This document shows, piece by piece, positions 1 to 10,068 of a stretch of DNA of 64,000 bases. Each line of letters starts with the position of its first letter. The first letter of the stretch is position 1. Origin of the DNA: Andalucia godoyi (taxonomy: Eukaryota > Discoba > Jakobea > Jakobida > Andaluciidae); contig VRVR01000033.1 of NCBI GenBank assembly GCA_009859145.1, positions 235,966-299,965 of the forward strand, written 5' to 3'. The translations under genes and the position numbers were made by a program. Under the pieces are notes generated by a model. That model did no database searches. It was not told the DNA's origin and saw only the letters and a program-made list of their open reading frames with translations.

Positions 1-3000
1 TTGACGATGTCTTTCTGGTCTCGCAAAAGAGAGTATGCGAGACACGCAATGAGAACAGCATCTGGATTTTCTCTAGAAATAAGCAGCAGCAAAAAGCAAA
101 GCAGCGGACTGGTGTGATACCGAAAGTGATGGAACCCAGTAGAAATCGCTCGAGAGAAGGAATTGCATTTGGACAAAAACAAGACCTCAAAGAACGTCCC
201 CCACTCCGCGCTCAGTTTCCTTGCAGCGGCAAACCGATGCCGGCGAGAGAAGTACAGGATGAGATCCTCCTGTGGCAAGCCAAGCATCGACAGCGGCGCG
301 AGTCCGTTTTCAAAGACATCAAAATGAGGCGGAAGAAACTGGGGAAAATACGGAGATATCATCTTGAGGAAGAGGAATTTGACCTGGTCCGGAAGAACGG
401 CAGCAGTGGTCTTGATCACAGGTATCCACAGCAAAAGGCTGGGATTCGCTGCGTGAAATCGAGCAAAGCACTTGTGCGCTTTTGGAAAGTTCTTCATATG
501 ACAAGAATAGACAGCCTGCGCGTACCACAGAAAGACACCGCAGTCGACATACCGTACCATCGATACTGCATCAAACGCACTCTCCGCAGTCTTGAAGGCA
601 TCAGGAACGACGATGTCCTCAGCACGAACAGGTGGCGCTTTCAGCTCTTCTTGTGCACAAGAAGGAGCATACAATTTTGTCAAATCCATGCCCGGAATAT
701 TCGCAAGCACATAAACTCCACCAACTGAGCACGGCAGATCCTGCATTCTCGGGGGATTTCCGAGGATGTGCGTGAAAAATGCCAACTGCAGTGCTGAATT
801 GATGTCATTATTGCCGCTGCTCAGCATGACCTGCTCATCCTGATTCCTAAACACAGCATCCAAGTAATTCCACTGTAGCCTTGAACCAGACAGAATTTCT
901 CCAGAGCGCAAAATGGATGCCCAGACAGACTGAGTATCTGCAGACAGCGCACGCACAGGAGGGATCGTCGAGGAGTCGGAGGAAGAATAGAAACGAATGC
1001 AAAATGGGGACGCAGAGACATCTTCCAATTTCAAGAAGCAGTTTTGCACAGAGTCGCCCGAGAAATAGCATTCAAGAGCAGGAATCAGAAATTCGATGAT
1101 GTTGGACAGTTCGGCAAACTTCAAGAGCCTGAGATGCAACGAGTAGTCGCGAGAATTTGCAAGAATCGAAAACAAAACCTTTGCAATTAATCGGTAGGAG
1201 ACAATCGAACAGTCATCAAGAAGGGGAACCTGAATTCGGAAAGCATTTTCTTTGCAGAAGGTCCACAAATCCGTACCATCGGCATTGCCAAATACAAGAA
1301 GTTCAAATGGAATCAACAATCCAGGTACCTCCGGCAACTTCAAAGCGGCATCCGAGTGTGCCATCAAAAACTGGGGCAACGCATTCTCTGCACGAGGCGC
1401 CGATGCGTAGGGGATCCATAGCTCATCTGCTGTCGACAAAAACAAGGATGCAACAGGATGGTCGCCAAGGACCGAAACCGCAGAACGGAGCCACTCTTCC
1501 CAGCCGTTCGTAGAGAATAGGAAGCGAATTGAACTCGGCAAGGCTGCATCCCTTGCACAACCAATGAGATCAAACTGCTGCATGTACTGAACACAGTCTC
1601 GGAACCGTCGATGGTCCGATAAAACATGCAGCGCCGCAATGTGCAACTGCGAGAGCTGGCCTCGTGGAAACACCTCTCTCATTCTTGTCAAAACTTCCTC
1701 CGTTGCACGAACACACAAATCCCAGATAGAACTATCACTCACCCAGCGTTGCGCAAACACGTGGGGTTCCGCGGTAAGTCGGTGAAACTCGCATGGCAGC
1801 ACGACCTTCCTTTTCCAGAAACAGAGAGCAAAATCCAAATAAAATGGCGCTGCTAATTGCGAGCCTACAATCGAGTCTAAATCAACCAGCTGCCAATCCT
1901 TTGCTCCAGTACCAAGCGTCAACTGATTCGCAACATATTCTAAAAGCTCTCCTCCTCGCTGCAAGATGCAGCGAAGAACGGCGGCACCAAACAATGTGCA
2001 TGCCCTCCATTCGTACTCTTCCCGGAACGGCATATGCAGAATGGAGAGTATTTCCGAGGTAGAAGAGGACATCAGAATCTCGAGGACCAGAGACGAGAAC
2101 TCCGAGTCACGCAACACCATCGGCAAGCTGGCTCGCGTCCGAAGAGCTTTCCACATTCCGAGCGCTTCAGTGTCTGACATTTTCACGAATTCCTTGGAAG
2201 ACGGTCGATCGGCTTTTGTCAATAGCAGCAGTGGAGCGTTGCGAATGGTGGAGAGTAAATCAGGATGAATAACGGAATGAACGAGTTCTGGTGACATCAA
2301 AATCAAGCGCAAAAGAGTCTGATAGGAAAAGCCCCATTGGGCAGAAAGTTCCAAAGCCAGCCGGAGATCAATAGACCCGGCGATAATCTCTCGGACAAGC
2401 CCAGACACATGGGTCGACTGAGCATCTCCAAATATTGGAGCCTCCACAATCGGAACTTCCAGGCGGGGGACACCAGGCATTTCACTCCACGTGACCTTCC
2501 CTGACACAGCATCTGGAATCTTGCGAGACACTTCTACACAGTAACGAATGATACTCTGCGCAATCCGCGGGAATTCACACAAGGGAGCAATCCACCTGTC
2601 CAGCTTCCGGCGCTCCTTTGCCGCGACCGCGAGCAGCTCACGCAACATTCCCTCATCTTTTTCCGTAACGGCTTGCTGGATCAAAGCATCAAACTCCTCG
2701 TCGGAAAGCGCCAACGCGTCAAGCGGAATGTACGTCGCAAGAAGGTGCCGAGGAATTTTCGACAAGCTGTCGCTCTGTGCGAAAGTAAACACGTGTCCGA
2801 CTTCCGGGAAGCACACAACAACAGATCCTGCAGTCGCCGGGGGAACATACTCGAGGGGATTTTGACGAATCGTGGCTCCGCAAAAGGGAAAGTACAGGCA
2901 GTCTGAATTGGAAATGCTGAAGGCAGACACAACATCAAGCGGCACTGCAGTCGTGTCCGACCCGCAAAATGTGAAACAATCCGAAGAAAACTTCCGTCGT

Positions 3001-3731
3001 GCGGAAGGGAGACGAACGATCGACGCCATGGCACTTTTGGATTCCGTTCCCATATGTCTCATGGCGAGAAGAAGCTGATTCGAGAAACAGAAGATGGATT
3101 CGCACGCTTGAATCCTGCAGACGCTGGTGAACTCGACCGTCGCAGAATCGAACACGCAGAGCGATTGGTCTTCCAATAGCACATACAGCTCCTCATTGCA
3201 GAATGAAGCAACCGACTTGACGATTTTCGACAGCGTAACAAGCTGTCGTGAAACCATTTCCGTGCCAAGTACCTTCATAATTGTGCACTGCCTGCCGATG
3301 AACACAAATATGTACTGCGACGCTGTAGCCACAAACACATTTTCAGTGCTGGACGTCGCGCTGAGCCGTGTTCCTCCACACAGTTCGTCGTATTGAAAGC
3401 GCCTTGCAAAGCAGTCTGCATAAACCTCATGTGCAGAGCCCGACACGAACGACAAGATCGACTCCTCAGCAACCATCTTCCTTTGCAAAAAGCTGCCTCT
3501 CACAAAGCACGTTGTGATGGACCGGTCTTCGTGCAGCATAACGAGCATCGAGCCTGCAAAGTTGTGGAGCATGCACAGCTGCACACACTGCACGCCCGAG
3601 TTACACAGCGAGATAGGCGAAGAAGTGAAAGGCAAAATACGAACGCAGCGCGACTCGTCGACGCCAAACGCGATCCTCTTCGATCGGAGAACATATATAC
3701 ATTTGCACGCACCATCGAGCAGCCTGCTCAT
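1..3731 (-). CDS. Large unknown protein, 5' part only (possible beta-propeller plus alpha-solenoid)
   Basis: An uninterrupted minus-strand frame starts at an ATG at 3731 and runs off the left edge, giving at least 1243 codons. I translated it line by line and found no stop. An in-frame TGA lies just upstream of the ATG. The first ~330 residues have short alternating hydrophobic stretches suggesting a degenerate beta-propeller. The remainder is Leu-rich and helical, like an alpha-solenoid. That architecture occurs in vesicle-coat, nucleoporin and RZZ/spatacsin-type scaffold proteins, but no diagnostic motif was seen and no family is assigned. No signal peptide or membrane segment was seen in what I read. 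Its promoter must lie in the 3732-4042 gap, downstream of the co-oriented NAE1 gene. The frame is secure; the function is unknown. Confidence 0.85.
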   Translation of the reverse strand, partial: MSRLLDGACKCIYVLRSKRIAFGVDESRCVRILPFTSSPISLCNSGVQCVQLCMLHNFAGSMLVMLHEDRSITTCFVRGSFLQRKMVAEESILSFVSGSAHEVYADCFARRFQYDELCGGTRLSATSSTENVFVATASQYIFVFIGRQCTIMKVLGTEMVSRQLVTLSKIVKSVASFCNEELYVLLEDQSLCVFDSATVEFTSVCRIQACESIFCFSNQLLLAMRHMGTESKSAMASIVRLPSARRKFSSDCFTFCGSDTTAVPLDVVSAFSISNSDCLYFPFCGATIRQNPLEYVPPATAGSVVVCFPEVGHVFTFAQSDSLSKIPRHLLATYIPLDALALSDEEFDALIQQAVTEKDEGMLRELLAVAAKERRKLDRWIAPLCEFPRIAQSIIRYCVEVSRKIPDAVSGKVTWSEMPGVPRLEVPIVEAPIFGDAQSTHVSGLVREIIAGSIDLRLALELSAQWGFSYQTLLRLILMSPELVHSVIHPDLLSTIRNAPLLLLTKADRPSSKEFVKMSDTEALGMWKALRTRASLPMVLRDSEFSSLVLEILMSSSTSEILSILHMPFREEYEWRACTLFGAAVLRCILQRGGELLEYVANQLTLGTGAKDWQLVDLDSIVGSQLAAPFYLDFALCFWKRKVVLPCEFHRLTAEPHVFAQRWVSDSSIWDLCVRATEEVLTRMREVFPRGQLSQLHIAALHVLSDHRRFRDCVQYMQQFDLIGCARDAALPSSIRFLFSTNGWEEWLRSAVSVLGDHPVASLFLSTADELWIPYASAPRAENALPQFLMAHSDAALKLPEVPGLLIPFELLVFGNADGTDLWTFCKENAFRIQVPLLDDCSIVSYRLIAKVLFSILANSRDYSLHLRLLKFAELSNIIEFLIPALECYFSGDSVQNCFLKLEDVSASPFCIRFYSSSDSSTIPPVRALSADTQSVWASILRSGEILSGSRLQWNYLDAVFRNQDEQVMLSSGNNDINSALQLAFFTHILGNPPRMQDLPCSVGGVYVLANIPGMDLTKLYAPSCAQEELKAPPVRAEDIVVPDAFKTAESAFDAVSMVRYVDCGVFLWYAQAVYSCHMKNFPKAHKCFARFHAANPSLLLWIPVIKTTAAVLPDQVKFLFLKMISPYFPQFLPPHFDVFENGLAPLSMLGLPQEDLILYFSRRHRFAAARKLSAEWGTFFEVLFLSKCNSFSRAISTGFHHFRYHTSPLLCFLLLLISRENPDAVLIACLAYSLLRDQKDIV

Positions 3732-3819
3732 TTCTCAACCAATTCTCTTGAGACGCGGAAACCCTTCAGTGCGATCAGTGCGGTTTCGGATAGCAGTAGT
3801 GTTCTGTATATAAAAATAC

Positions 3820-3857
<38 letters not shown>

Positions 3858-4042
3858 GCAATAACAATAACAATAACACAATAATTTTAATTTTAAAAAA
3901 CACTGCGGAATGAAAAAGATGCTTTGGGGTTTTGACCGCATTTCACAGCGGACTACGACTGCCAGTGCTCACTATGGGCAGGAACGTGCATGGACTGTTC
4001 CCTTTCGGAAAGCGTGGGACGGGTGAAAAGCCGGAAGCGCGT
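3732..4042. other. Intergenic region with AAT microsatellite
   Basis: This gap separates the 3' end of NAE1 from the start of the large left-edge gene, both on the minus strand. It holds an AAT trinucleotide run (about 3818-3857) followed by AAC-rich and T-rich sequence. A TATA-like stretch (tatataaaa) lies near 3808. No gene was seen. Confidence 0.6.
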
Positions 4043-5851
4043 TTACAGCTTGATGACGGAGCCAGATCCGCTGGCTCCGTTATAAATGAAGGTGTTGCAC
4101 AAGGGGATTCGCTGGAAAGTAACAATTTTGAGAAATTCCTGGGATGCGACGCCGCCCATGACAGCAGCGATGTTGTGGATTTCGGAAGTAGCGCCGCGAC
4201 AACACTCCTTGACAAGATCGAGCGGAACTTCAGCGATGTCCGGAAACATCTGGTGGATCAACACGAGAACCTCCGCTGCATCTCCTTCCATGTCCGAGGG
4301 AAACACGCCATGTTTCTCATGAAATGCCTCAAACGCTCGGAATATAGGATAAAAGACGCCGCAGTGGCCGCTTTCGAGCTGCTGCAGCGCCGCAATCACC
4401 TCGGACGTTGCCGGCTTCTCATACTCCTCACGCAGAGTTCTGCAATGAACGAGTCTGAGAGCCGTGGCATTGGAGACAACCTGCTCAATTAGATCTATCG
4501 GGATGCCGGCAACAGATTGGTCGTCTTGATCTGCAGACGAGCCGCCGAGATTTTGTGCCAGTATACTCTGAATGTGTGCGAGATCAGACTTTTGCTTTGC
4601 TCGATATGCTTCCTGCAGTGCAACATACTGCAGTGTATCAGCAGTCATATCTGGGACTTTCCCCAGAAGCGGCAACGAGCGCGTTTCCTTTACAAACTCG
4701 GAAATCGCTGCGACAACCGCCCATATCTGAGCCCGCTCCTTGTCGACCGCGGAAATTGCCTTCCCTGACGACCCTGTCGGACTCGAAAACGGCAAAGATC
4801 CTGAAGCCGTGGAAGTCGGATTACTGACGCCCGCAGTCGACTGCGAGGAACTGGACAAATTCATGGATAGCTTTGCATCCAAGGCCGTTCCAATCGAGCC
4901 TATCCTGCCGAAGCTTCTCGATCCACCACTGGCACTTGTAAGACCTTGCGACATCATCGTTGAAAACGCAGACGTGCATTCCGAGTACGAGACCAGTGTT
5001 TGAAAATTCGGATCTCGCAGCACAGCATCTGCAGTGAAGAAGGCTGCGTGTGCAAACCTCTCTGCTTCTTCAAAATTCGCTTCATCGTGCGACCGTCGCA
5101 GCGCCCGCACAAACATTTCTTTGAACTCTGTCTTTTCCGAATAGGTAGCGGGAGGCTTGTCTGTCTGCTTCTCAGCTTTCCAGTTTGCGAGCGCAATTGC
5201 CAGGATAACAGGATATGGAATATGCGCGTGCTGCTCGCTGTCCATTTGCGCAATGGAGTCTGCAACTGCCCCAACAAGAGCATTGAGCTGTGGAAACCCG
5301 TCTGCGATTCTCAAGTGCTCTATCTGCTTTTCTGTTCGCGATTCGACTACAAGATGCCCTTGCGCAACAATGCGCAGCGACGAAAAGACCCCGAACGACC
5401 GGATGATGAGCAGCGGTATTCGAAGCGCAGACAGCTGCTGATCCAGAGACAGAAGCGCGGTCTTGGAGAGAAACGTCGCGACAACGACAGCCGAGAACTG
5501 CGAAAGCACATCACAGAGGTCGCATCGAGACAAGAAGTCCGAGAGCGGCGCATGGACGTATGATCCCTTTACAGACGGATTCAGTTCTCGCAGCAGCTTC
5601 GTCACAATCTCCGCTCGTGGCTGCCCGATCGAATCAACTGTCACGAAAAAGTTGTTGCCGCAATCCCGCTCCGTGATCAACGACCCGTCTACCACTGTAA
5701 AACTCCCAATGTTCGGCAACACTAGATTCTTCAAAAACTCGGTTCCGACCGCCGTCGCGCCCAACACTAGCACACTCGAGCGCTCCAGCCGACTCTGGCC
5801 ATGATCACCCCACAGGCGCAGCTGCCGATCATACTTTTGCGTACTGCTCAT
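4043..5851 (-). CDS. NAE1: NEDD8-activating enzyme E1 regulatory subunit (APP-BP1/ULA1)
   Basis: The 602-residue protein opens with the family hallmark KYDRQLRLWGDHGQ (residues 6-19), then GTEFLKNLVLPNIGSF and a GNNFF motif. These belong to the adenylation-like fold of the E1 regulatory half. The C-terminal half keeps the motifs GKVPDMTADTLQYVALQ and the closing IHNIAAVMGGVASQE followed by NTFIYNG. The partner UBA3 (not in the window) supplies the catalytic cysteine, and together they activate NEDD8 for cullin modification. Human NAE1 is about 534 residues. The excess here is largely a Ser/Gly/Thr-rich insert at about residues 300-370. The gene is a single exon. It is divergent from the Rag GTPase gene, with 700 bp between the two starts. 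Identification is very secure. Confidence 0.96.
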   Translation of the reverse strand: MSSTQKYDRQLRLWGDHGQSRLERSSVLVLGATAVGTEFLKNLVLPNIGSFTVVDGSLITERDCGNNFFVTVDSIGQPRAEIVTKLLRELNPSVKGSYVHAPLSDFLSRCDLCDVLSQFSAVVVATFLSKTALLSLDQQLSALRIPLLIIRSFGVFSSLRIVAQGHLVVESRTEKQIEHLRIADGFPQLNALVGAVADSIAQMDSEQHAHIPYPVILAIALANWKAEKQTDKPPATYSEKTEFKEMFVRALRRSHDEANFEEAERFAHAAFFTADAVLRDPNFQTLVSYSECTSAFSTMMSQGLTSASGGSRSFGRIGSIGTALDAKLSMNLSSSSQSTAGVSNPTSTASGSLPFSSPTGSSGKAISAVDKERAQIWAVVAAISEFVKETRSLPLLGKVPDMTADTLQYVALQEAYRAKQKSDLAHIQSILAQNLGGSSADQDDQSVAGIPIDLIEQVVSNATALRLVHCRTLREEYEKPATSEVIAALQQLESGHCGVFYPIFRAFEAFHEKHGVFPSDMEGDAAEVLVLIHQMFPDIAEVPLDLVKECCRGATSEIHNIAAVMGGVASQEFLKIVTFQRIPLCNTFIYNGASGSGSVIKL

Positions 5852-5879
5852 CCCTCTCTCTATCTCTCCCTCTCTCTCC

Positions 5880-5911
<32 letters not shown>

Positions 5912-6383
5912 TGCGGTGTGCGGTGACTACGTGTGTGTTCAGGGGAGAGCGCGCACATGGTGTTTACAATGCACACTGTGAAAAAGATCCGGCGACCGAC
6001 CGACGGTCACCAAGCAAACCGTCGTACGGCACGCATACACAACCCCTGGCACGTCTGGATCGAGACTGGAGTAGTGCGCGCGACATCTGCTTTGAAGAAC
6101 GCTTGGGCGTATTCGAGCCTGCCCCCCATTTCTGTATTGAATTCACATCCCCGTTCGAATGCAAGACTGAGTATGGACAGGTCAGCAACGACTCGCCTTT
6201 TGCTTCGTGGACAACGTAGACATCTGCTGTAACATGAACCTCTCTTGCTTTGTGTTTTGTATTCTGCTGCTCAAAACCCTAACCCTAAGGCAGTCCTTTT
6301 TCTGTTTTCCTCAACAGGGAATTCCCGTGTTTCCTCTCTATTATATATGCAGTTTCCGCATGAGACAGAGAGAGAGAGAGAGA

Positions 6384-6415
<32 letters not shown>

Positions 6416-6551
6416 AAGAGTTTGTGCGAATAAGCGAGTGTTCTTCCGTGTGTGTGTGCGTGTGAGTGGTTTGAATTGTGAAAAAAAGAAAAAAAAGAAA
6501 GGGTGTGACGAGTGACGAGGAAGGATAAGAAGAACAGAAAGAAGAAGAAAA
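5852..6551. other. Bidirectional promoter region with microsatellites and telomere-like motif
   Basis: The 700 bp between the divergent NAE1 and RagA starts must carry both promoters. It contains a TG run (5883-5910), a compound AG/TG/AG run (about 6365-6416), further TG near 6450 and an A-rich stretch just before the RagA start. A telomere-like CCCTAACCCTAA lies at about 6277-6288. Short frames here are repeat-derived or lack family features, so no gene is called. Confidence 0.6.
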
Positions 6552-7472
6552 ATGAAGAAAAAGGTTCTGTTGATGGGAAAGTCGAACGCGGGAAAGACGT
6601 CGATGCGGTCGATTATTTTTGCGAATTATGTTGCGCGAGACACGATGCGGCTTGGAGCGACGATTGATGTGGAGCATTCACATGTGAAGTTTCTTGGAAA
6701 CCTGGTGCTGAACATCTGGGATTGTGGTGGCCAGGACACGTTTATGGAGAATTATTTGCAGAGTCAGCGCGATCATATTTTCCGGAATGTCGAAGTCTTG
6801 ATTTATCTGTTTGATATCGAGTCCCGCGAATACGTCAAGGATCTGCAGTACTACAAGTCCATTGTGGAGGCGCTGAAGGAGCACTCGGAAAACGCGCAGA
6901 TTTTCTGTCTGATCCACAAGATGGATCTTGTTGCAGAGGAGCAGCGAGAAATTGTGTTTGCGCAAAAGGAGGCAGAGCTGAAGAAGGCATCACAGCCGTT
7001 CAACATCCGCTGCTACAAGACGTCGATCTGGGATGAAACGCTGTATGCCGCATGGTCTGCAATCGTGAATGCGCTGATTCCGAACGTCAACACCCTTGCG
7101 CGGCACCTCGAGCACTTCGCGTCGGTGTGCGACGCTGACGAAGTCGTGTTGTTTGAGAGAGCGACGTTCTTGGTCATTGCCTCGGCGACGATCAAGCAGC
7201 AGCAGGACGTTCACAGGTTCGAGAAAATCTCAAACATCATCAAGCAGTTCAAGCTCTCAAGCTCAAAGCTGCAGGGTGCGCAGTTTGCGTCGCTGGAAGT
7301 GCGGAACAACTCTTTTGCGGCCTTCATGGAAGCATTTACCTCCAATACGTACATTATGATTGTTTCTTCGGACGTCTCCATCCAGTCCGCAAGTATCCAT
7401 ATGAATGTGTCTGTGGCGAGACAGCACTTTGAAAAACTCCAGTCCAGCTCACAGGCGGCAAACGTGCTCTAG
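6552..7472 (+). CDS. RRAGA: Rag GTPase, RagA/RagB (Gtr1) type
   Basis: The 306-residue protein is close to animal RagA over its full length. The P-loop is GKSNAGKT (9-16), followed by the conserved [12 protein letters not shown] and [11 protein letters not shown] segments, the switch II motif DCGGQDTF (57-64) and the guanine-specificity motif HKMD (122-125). The C-terminal roadblock-type region keeps [17 protein letters not shown] and [16 protein letters not shown]. RagA/Gtr1 forms a heterodimer with a RagC/Gtr2-type partner and recruits TORC1 to lysosomes or vacuoles in response to amino acids. Length is normal, with an ATG in an A-rich context. The gene is a single exon, divergent from NAE1. 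Confidence 0.97.
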   Translation: MKKKVLLMGKSNAGKTSMRSIIFANYVARDTMRLGATIDVEHSHVKFLGNLVLNIWDCGGQDTFMENYLQSQRDHIFRNVEVLIYLFDIESREYVKDLQYYKSIVEALKEHSENAQIFCLIHKMDLVAEEQREIVFAQKEAELKKASQPFNIRCYKTSIWDETLYAAWSAIVNALIPNVNTLARHLEHFASVCDADEVVLFERATFLVIASATIKQQQDVHRFEKISNIIKQFKLSSSKLQGAQFASLEVRNNSFAAFMEAFTSNTYIMIVSSDVSIQSASIHMNVSVARQHFEKLQSSSQAANVL

Positions 7473-8117
7473 AAGATTTTGTTCCATCCATAATTCCATC
7501 CTGTCCCACCCATCCATACCCTGGCTCTGCTCTGAACTGCGTGTGCCTGCGTGCATGTATGCGTGTCCTACATGTGTTAAAGAATTAATTAAAAAAAAAA
7601 AGATAATTCAATCACCGTTGCCGCTTATTGCGATATGATGAAGCCATCTGAAGCGCACCAAAACAGGAACACTGCCATGCGCCATGCGTCTGTTATCTTA
7701 GCAACTCCGTCATACGATGCCCGATTCGTTTCGCCCCATTTTGATCATGAAATCCCTATGTAAATACGCCACCGCGTTGCATTGTGCATGTTGCTGGGTT
7801 GCAGCATTGATTATGGGTGATCGGCGATGATTATCCGTGGTTAGTGTACAATGTAGGCGAAGAACTGAAAGTCCCTGCGGCTCTGGGAGCGCCTTCGCAA
7901 ATAGAACGGAAACGAACTCGAGAGGCTGTGCGGGGTGTTGTCTTTTTACTATTTAGAAAAAGGGCACAAGGAAGAAGAAGATGAAGGACAAGGAGAAGAT
8001 CAATAAACACACACATACACACGCACACACAAAACAAAAAAAAGAAAAAGAAAAAAGAAAAGGAAAGGAAAGGAAAGGAAAGGAAAGAAGGACTGGCTGT
8101 TGTTTTTCCTTGATTGT
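7473..8117. other. Intergenic region containing repeat module A and an AAAGG run
   Basis: This gap lies between the convergent RagA and MPP-beta genes. It contains repeat module A (7631-7859, annotated separately), a CA-rich stretch near 8008-8032 and a pentanucleotide AAAGG run at about 8058-8087, just beyond the MPP stop. No coding region is supported. Confidence 0.6.
7631..7859 (-). repeat. Dispersed repeat module A, inverted copy
   Basis: About 229 bp here is nearly identical, in reverse complement, to 55195-55429. I see only a few substitutions and a short indel in a GCGCCAT-type tandem. Boundaries are sharp: homology stops after GTAGGC on one side and at the CGATATGATG edge on the other. 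Frames in the two copies are short and show no known domain. High identity between distant intergenic copies points to a recently mobile or duplicated element. Confidence 0.85.
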
Positions 8118-9530
8118 CTAGTAGCGGAGCATGTAAGTGAGTCTACGGAAACGGTTCAGGTCCGGAAGCGACTCGGTCGGTCCAATGGCGGCAAGCGACA
8201 CCTCCTGATCATACACGTACTTCATCATGGTCTCTCGCAGCACCTTTGCATCGACATTGTCGATTAGCGCAAACATTTCCGCGGGAGAAATACGTCTTCC
8301 GTACGCCAAAACCTCTCTTCCAATGTCGTCACAGACTGCTGCATTGTCATCCAAAGCCATCATTGCCTGAGCCTTGAGCTGGGCCTTTGCACGCTCAACG
8401 TCCTCCTCAGTAGTCTTCATGCACATGCGAGTGAGTTCGTGCATGACCTCGTATGCAACGTCGTCCAAACGACCAGGCTTTCCGACAACATACACTCCGA
8501 ACAAACCGGTGTCCTTGTAGCAAGTGTTGAAGGCCGAAACATGACTGACAAGATCATCCGCTACGAGTGCCTGGACAAGCTTTGATCCCATATTTGCACC
8601 TGCTGCGCCTGACGCACGGGACCAGGAGCCAAGCATTGTCTGTGCAACCATCAGCGGCACACTATCCGGGTTCACCCACGACGCGCCCTCGAATCCGATT
8701 GCAACATGTGCCTCGTGCATTTCGTCATTGCGAACACGCACGTCTGCACCGACAAATCGAACCTTCCCTGCGCTGGCATGTCCACTGGCGTCCAGCAACG
8801 GTCCGGAGCCCACAGTCGGGACCTTTTCAAATGCACGCGACACCAACTCGACAATCTTCTCGTGCTGGATGTTTCCGGCAGCAGCAACAACCATTCGCGG
8901 AGCAGTGTAGAACGCATTGACGTAGTTGACGATGTCATCGCGCTTCATGTTGCGAATGTTCTTTTCGTTGCCGAGAATGTTGCGTGCAAGTGACGATCCC
9001 TGGAACGCTACGGCATGCAGATGGTCAAAGACCGCTTCATAATGGTTATTCTCAACTTCTTGTTTTTCCCTCAGAATAACCTGACGCTCTGCATCGACAG
9101 CCGCCTCCGAGATTGCCGAGCGCTGCAAGATATCCGCAATGATGTCGACTGCTTTCGGCACGTCGTTTGCGAATGCACGGGCATAGAACGCCGTCATTTC
9201 GCGTGACGTATACGCATTCAGATGTGCACCAAGCGATTCAATCTCGAGCTCGAGTGCAGCTTGCGGCCGCGAAGCAGTTCCTTTGAACAGAACGTGCTCG
9301 AGGAAATGCGCCACCCCATTGTTATTCGCATTCTCAAACCGCGACCCAGTGTCAATCCACACCCCAAGAGACGCTGTGTTTCCATGGCGCTCCTGCGTCG
9401 CAACACGCAGTCCAGACGGAAGAGTCGTCATCTTCGTTGACGGATAACGAAGAATGTGCGAAGGAAGATTCGCACTCGACATGCGCCGGAGGCCGCTCGC
9501 CATCGTCATCACACGCGTCGAAAACAGCAT
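8118..9530 (-). CDS. PMPCB: Mitochondrial processing peptidase, beta (catalytic) subunit
   Basis: The 470-residue protein is an M16-family metallopeptidase. The inverted zinc motif HFLEH is at residues 75-79, with the distal zinc ligand Glu at about 155 in VILREKQEVE. An intact motif separates the catalytic beta subunit from alpha-MPP and from inactive core proteins. The N-terminus (MLFSTRVMTMASGLRRMSS) is basic and Ser-rich, as expected for matrix import. The C-terminal domain ends with the typical ALIDNVDA and YVYDQEVSLAAIGP segments. The enzyme removes matrix-targeting presequences together with alpha-MPP. I chose the ATG at 9530; a longer frame begins only at a TTG. It is divergent from the phosphatase gene at 10069. 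Confidence 0.95.
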   Translation of the reverse strand: MLFSTRVMTMASGLRRMSSANLPSHILRYPSTKMTTLPSGLRVATQERHGNTASLGVWIDTGSRFENANNNGVAHFLEHVLFKGTASRPQAALELEIESLGAHLNAYTSREMTAFYARAFANDVPKAVDIIADILQRSAISEAAVDAERQVILREKQEVENNHYEAVFDHLHAVAFQGSSLARNILGNEKNIRNMKRDDIVNYVNAFYTAPRMVVAAAGNIQHEKIVELVSRAFEKVPTVGSGPLLDASGHASAGKVRFVGADVRVRNDEMHEAHVAIGFEGASWVNPDSVPLMVAQTMLGSWSRASGAAGANMGSKLVQALVADDLVSHVSAFNTCYKDTGLFGVYVVGKPGRLDDVAYEVMHELTRMCMKTTEEDVERAKAQLKAQAMMALDDNAAVCDDIGREVLAYGRRISPAEMFALIDNVDAKVLRETMMKYVYDQEVSLAAIGPTESLPDLNRFRRLTYMLRY

Positions 9531-10068
9531 CTTTCTCAACAAATATATAACAATATTATTCTTATTATTATTATTATTATTATTATTATATCAGATTCTT
9601 CTTCTCCTTGGTTCCCGTGGACTACGCCTCCCCCCTCTGAGTATCTGTATCTGTATCTGTATAGCTGTTTGTAAACAACAAAAGAACCAAACAAAAAACA
9701 AAAAACAAAAAGGAAAAGAGAAAGAGAAAGAGAAAGAGAAAGAGAAAGGAAAACAAGAAAACTCAACAGACGCACACCAGACGAACGAGGGTTATTGGTA
9801 CTGCACTGAGTGGACCGAGCAGGGCAGAACGAGAGAGGGTTAAAAATATGTGGGGGCACAATACAAAATGCTCGGGGAAGTGGTTTAGCATCAAGTCGAC
9901 TTGATGCTTGTCTACGATCGGATGAATTGACCCGCAAGGATGAGAAACGTGCTGCAGGCGCTTGCTGGAGGGTGGTAGAGAACAAAGGGTAGAGGGTAGA
10001 GGGTAGAGGATAGAGGATAGAGGATAGAGGATAGAGGGTGGGAGCTGAGGAAAGGATTTAGGGAGGCG
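9531..10068. other. Bidirectional promoter region with several repeats
   Basis: This separates the divergent MPP-beta and phosphatase genes. In order it holds a TTA run (about 9563-9590), short TATCTG repeats near 9643-9662, an AAAGAG hexanucleotide run (about 9715-9748) and a 7-bp minisatellite (GGGTAGA/GGATAGA) at about 9985-10037 that ends close to the phosphatase start. A perfect 16-bp palindrome-like CATCAAGTCGACTTGATG occurs near 9890-9907. No gene seen. Confidence 0.6.
9985..10037 (+). repeat. 7-bp minisatellite upstream of phosphatase gene
   Basis: About seven tandem copies of a 7-bp unit occur here: first GGGTAGA-type units, then GGATAGA-type units, so the array has two variant blocks. 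It ends about 30 bp before the ATG of the phosphatase and lies in its presumed 5' UTR or core promoter. Confidence 0.8.
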
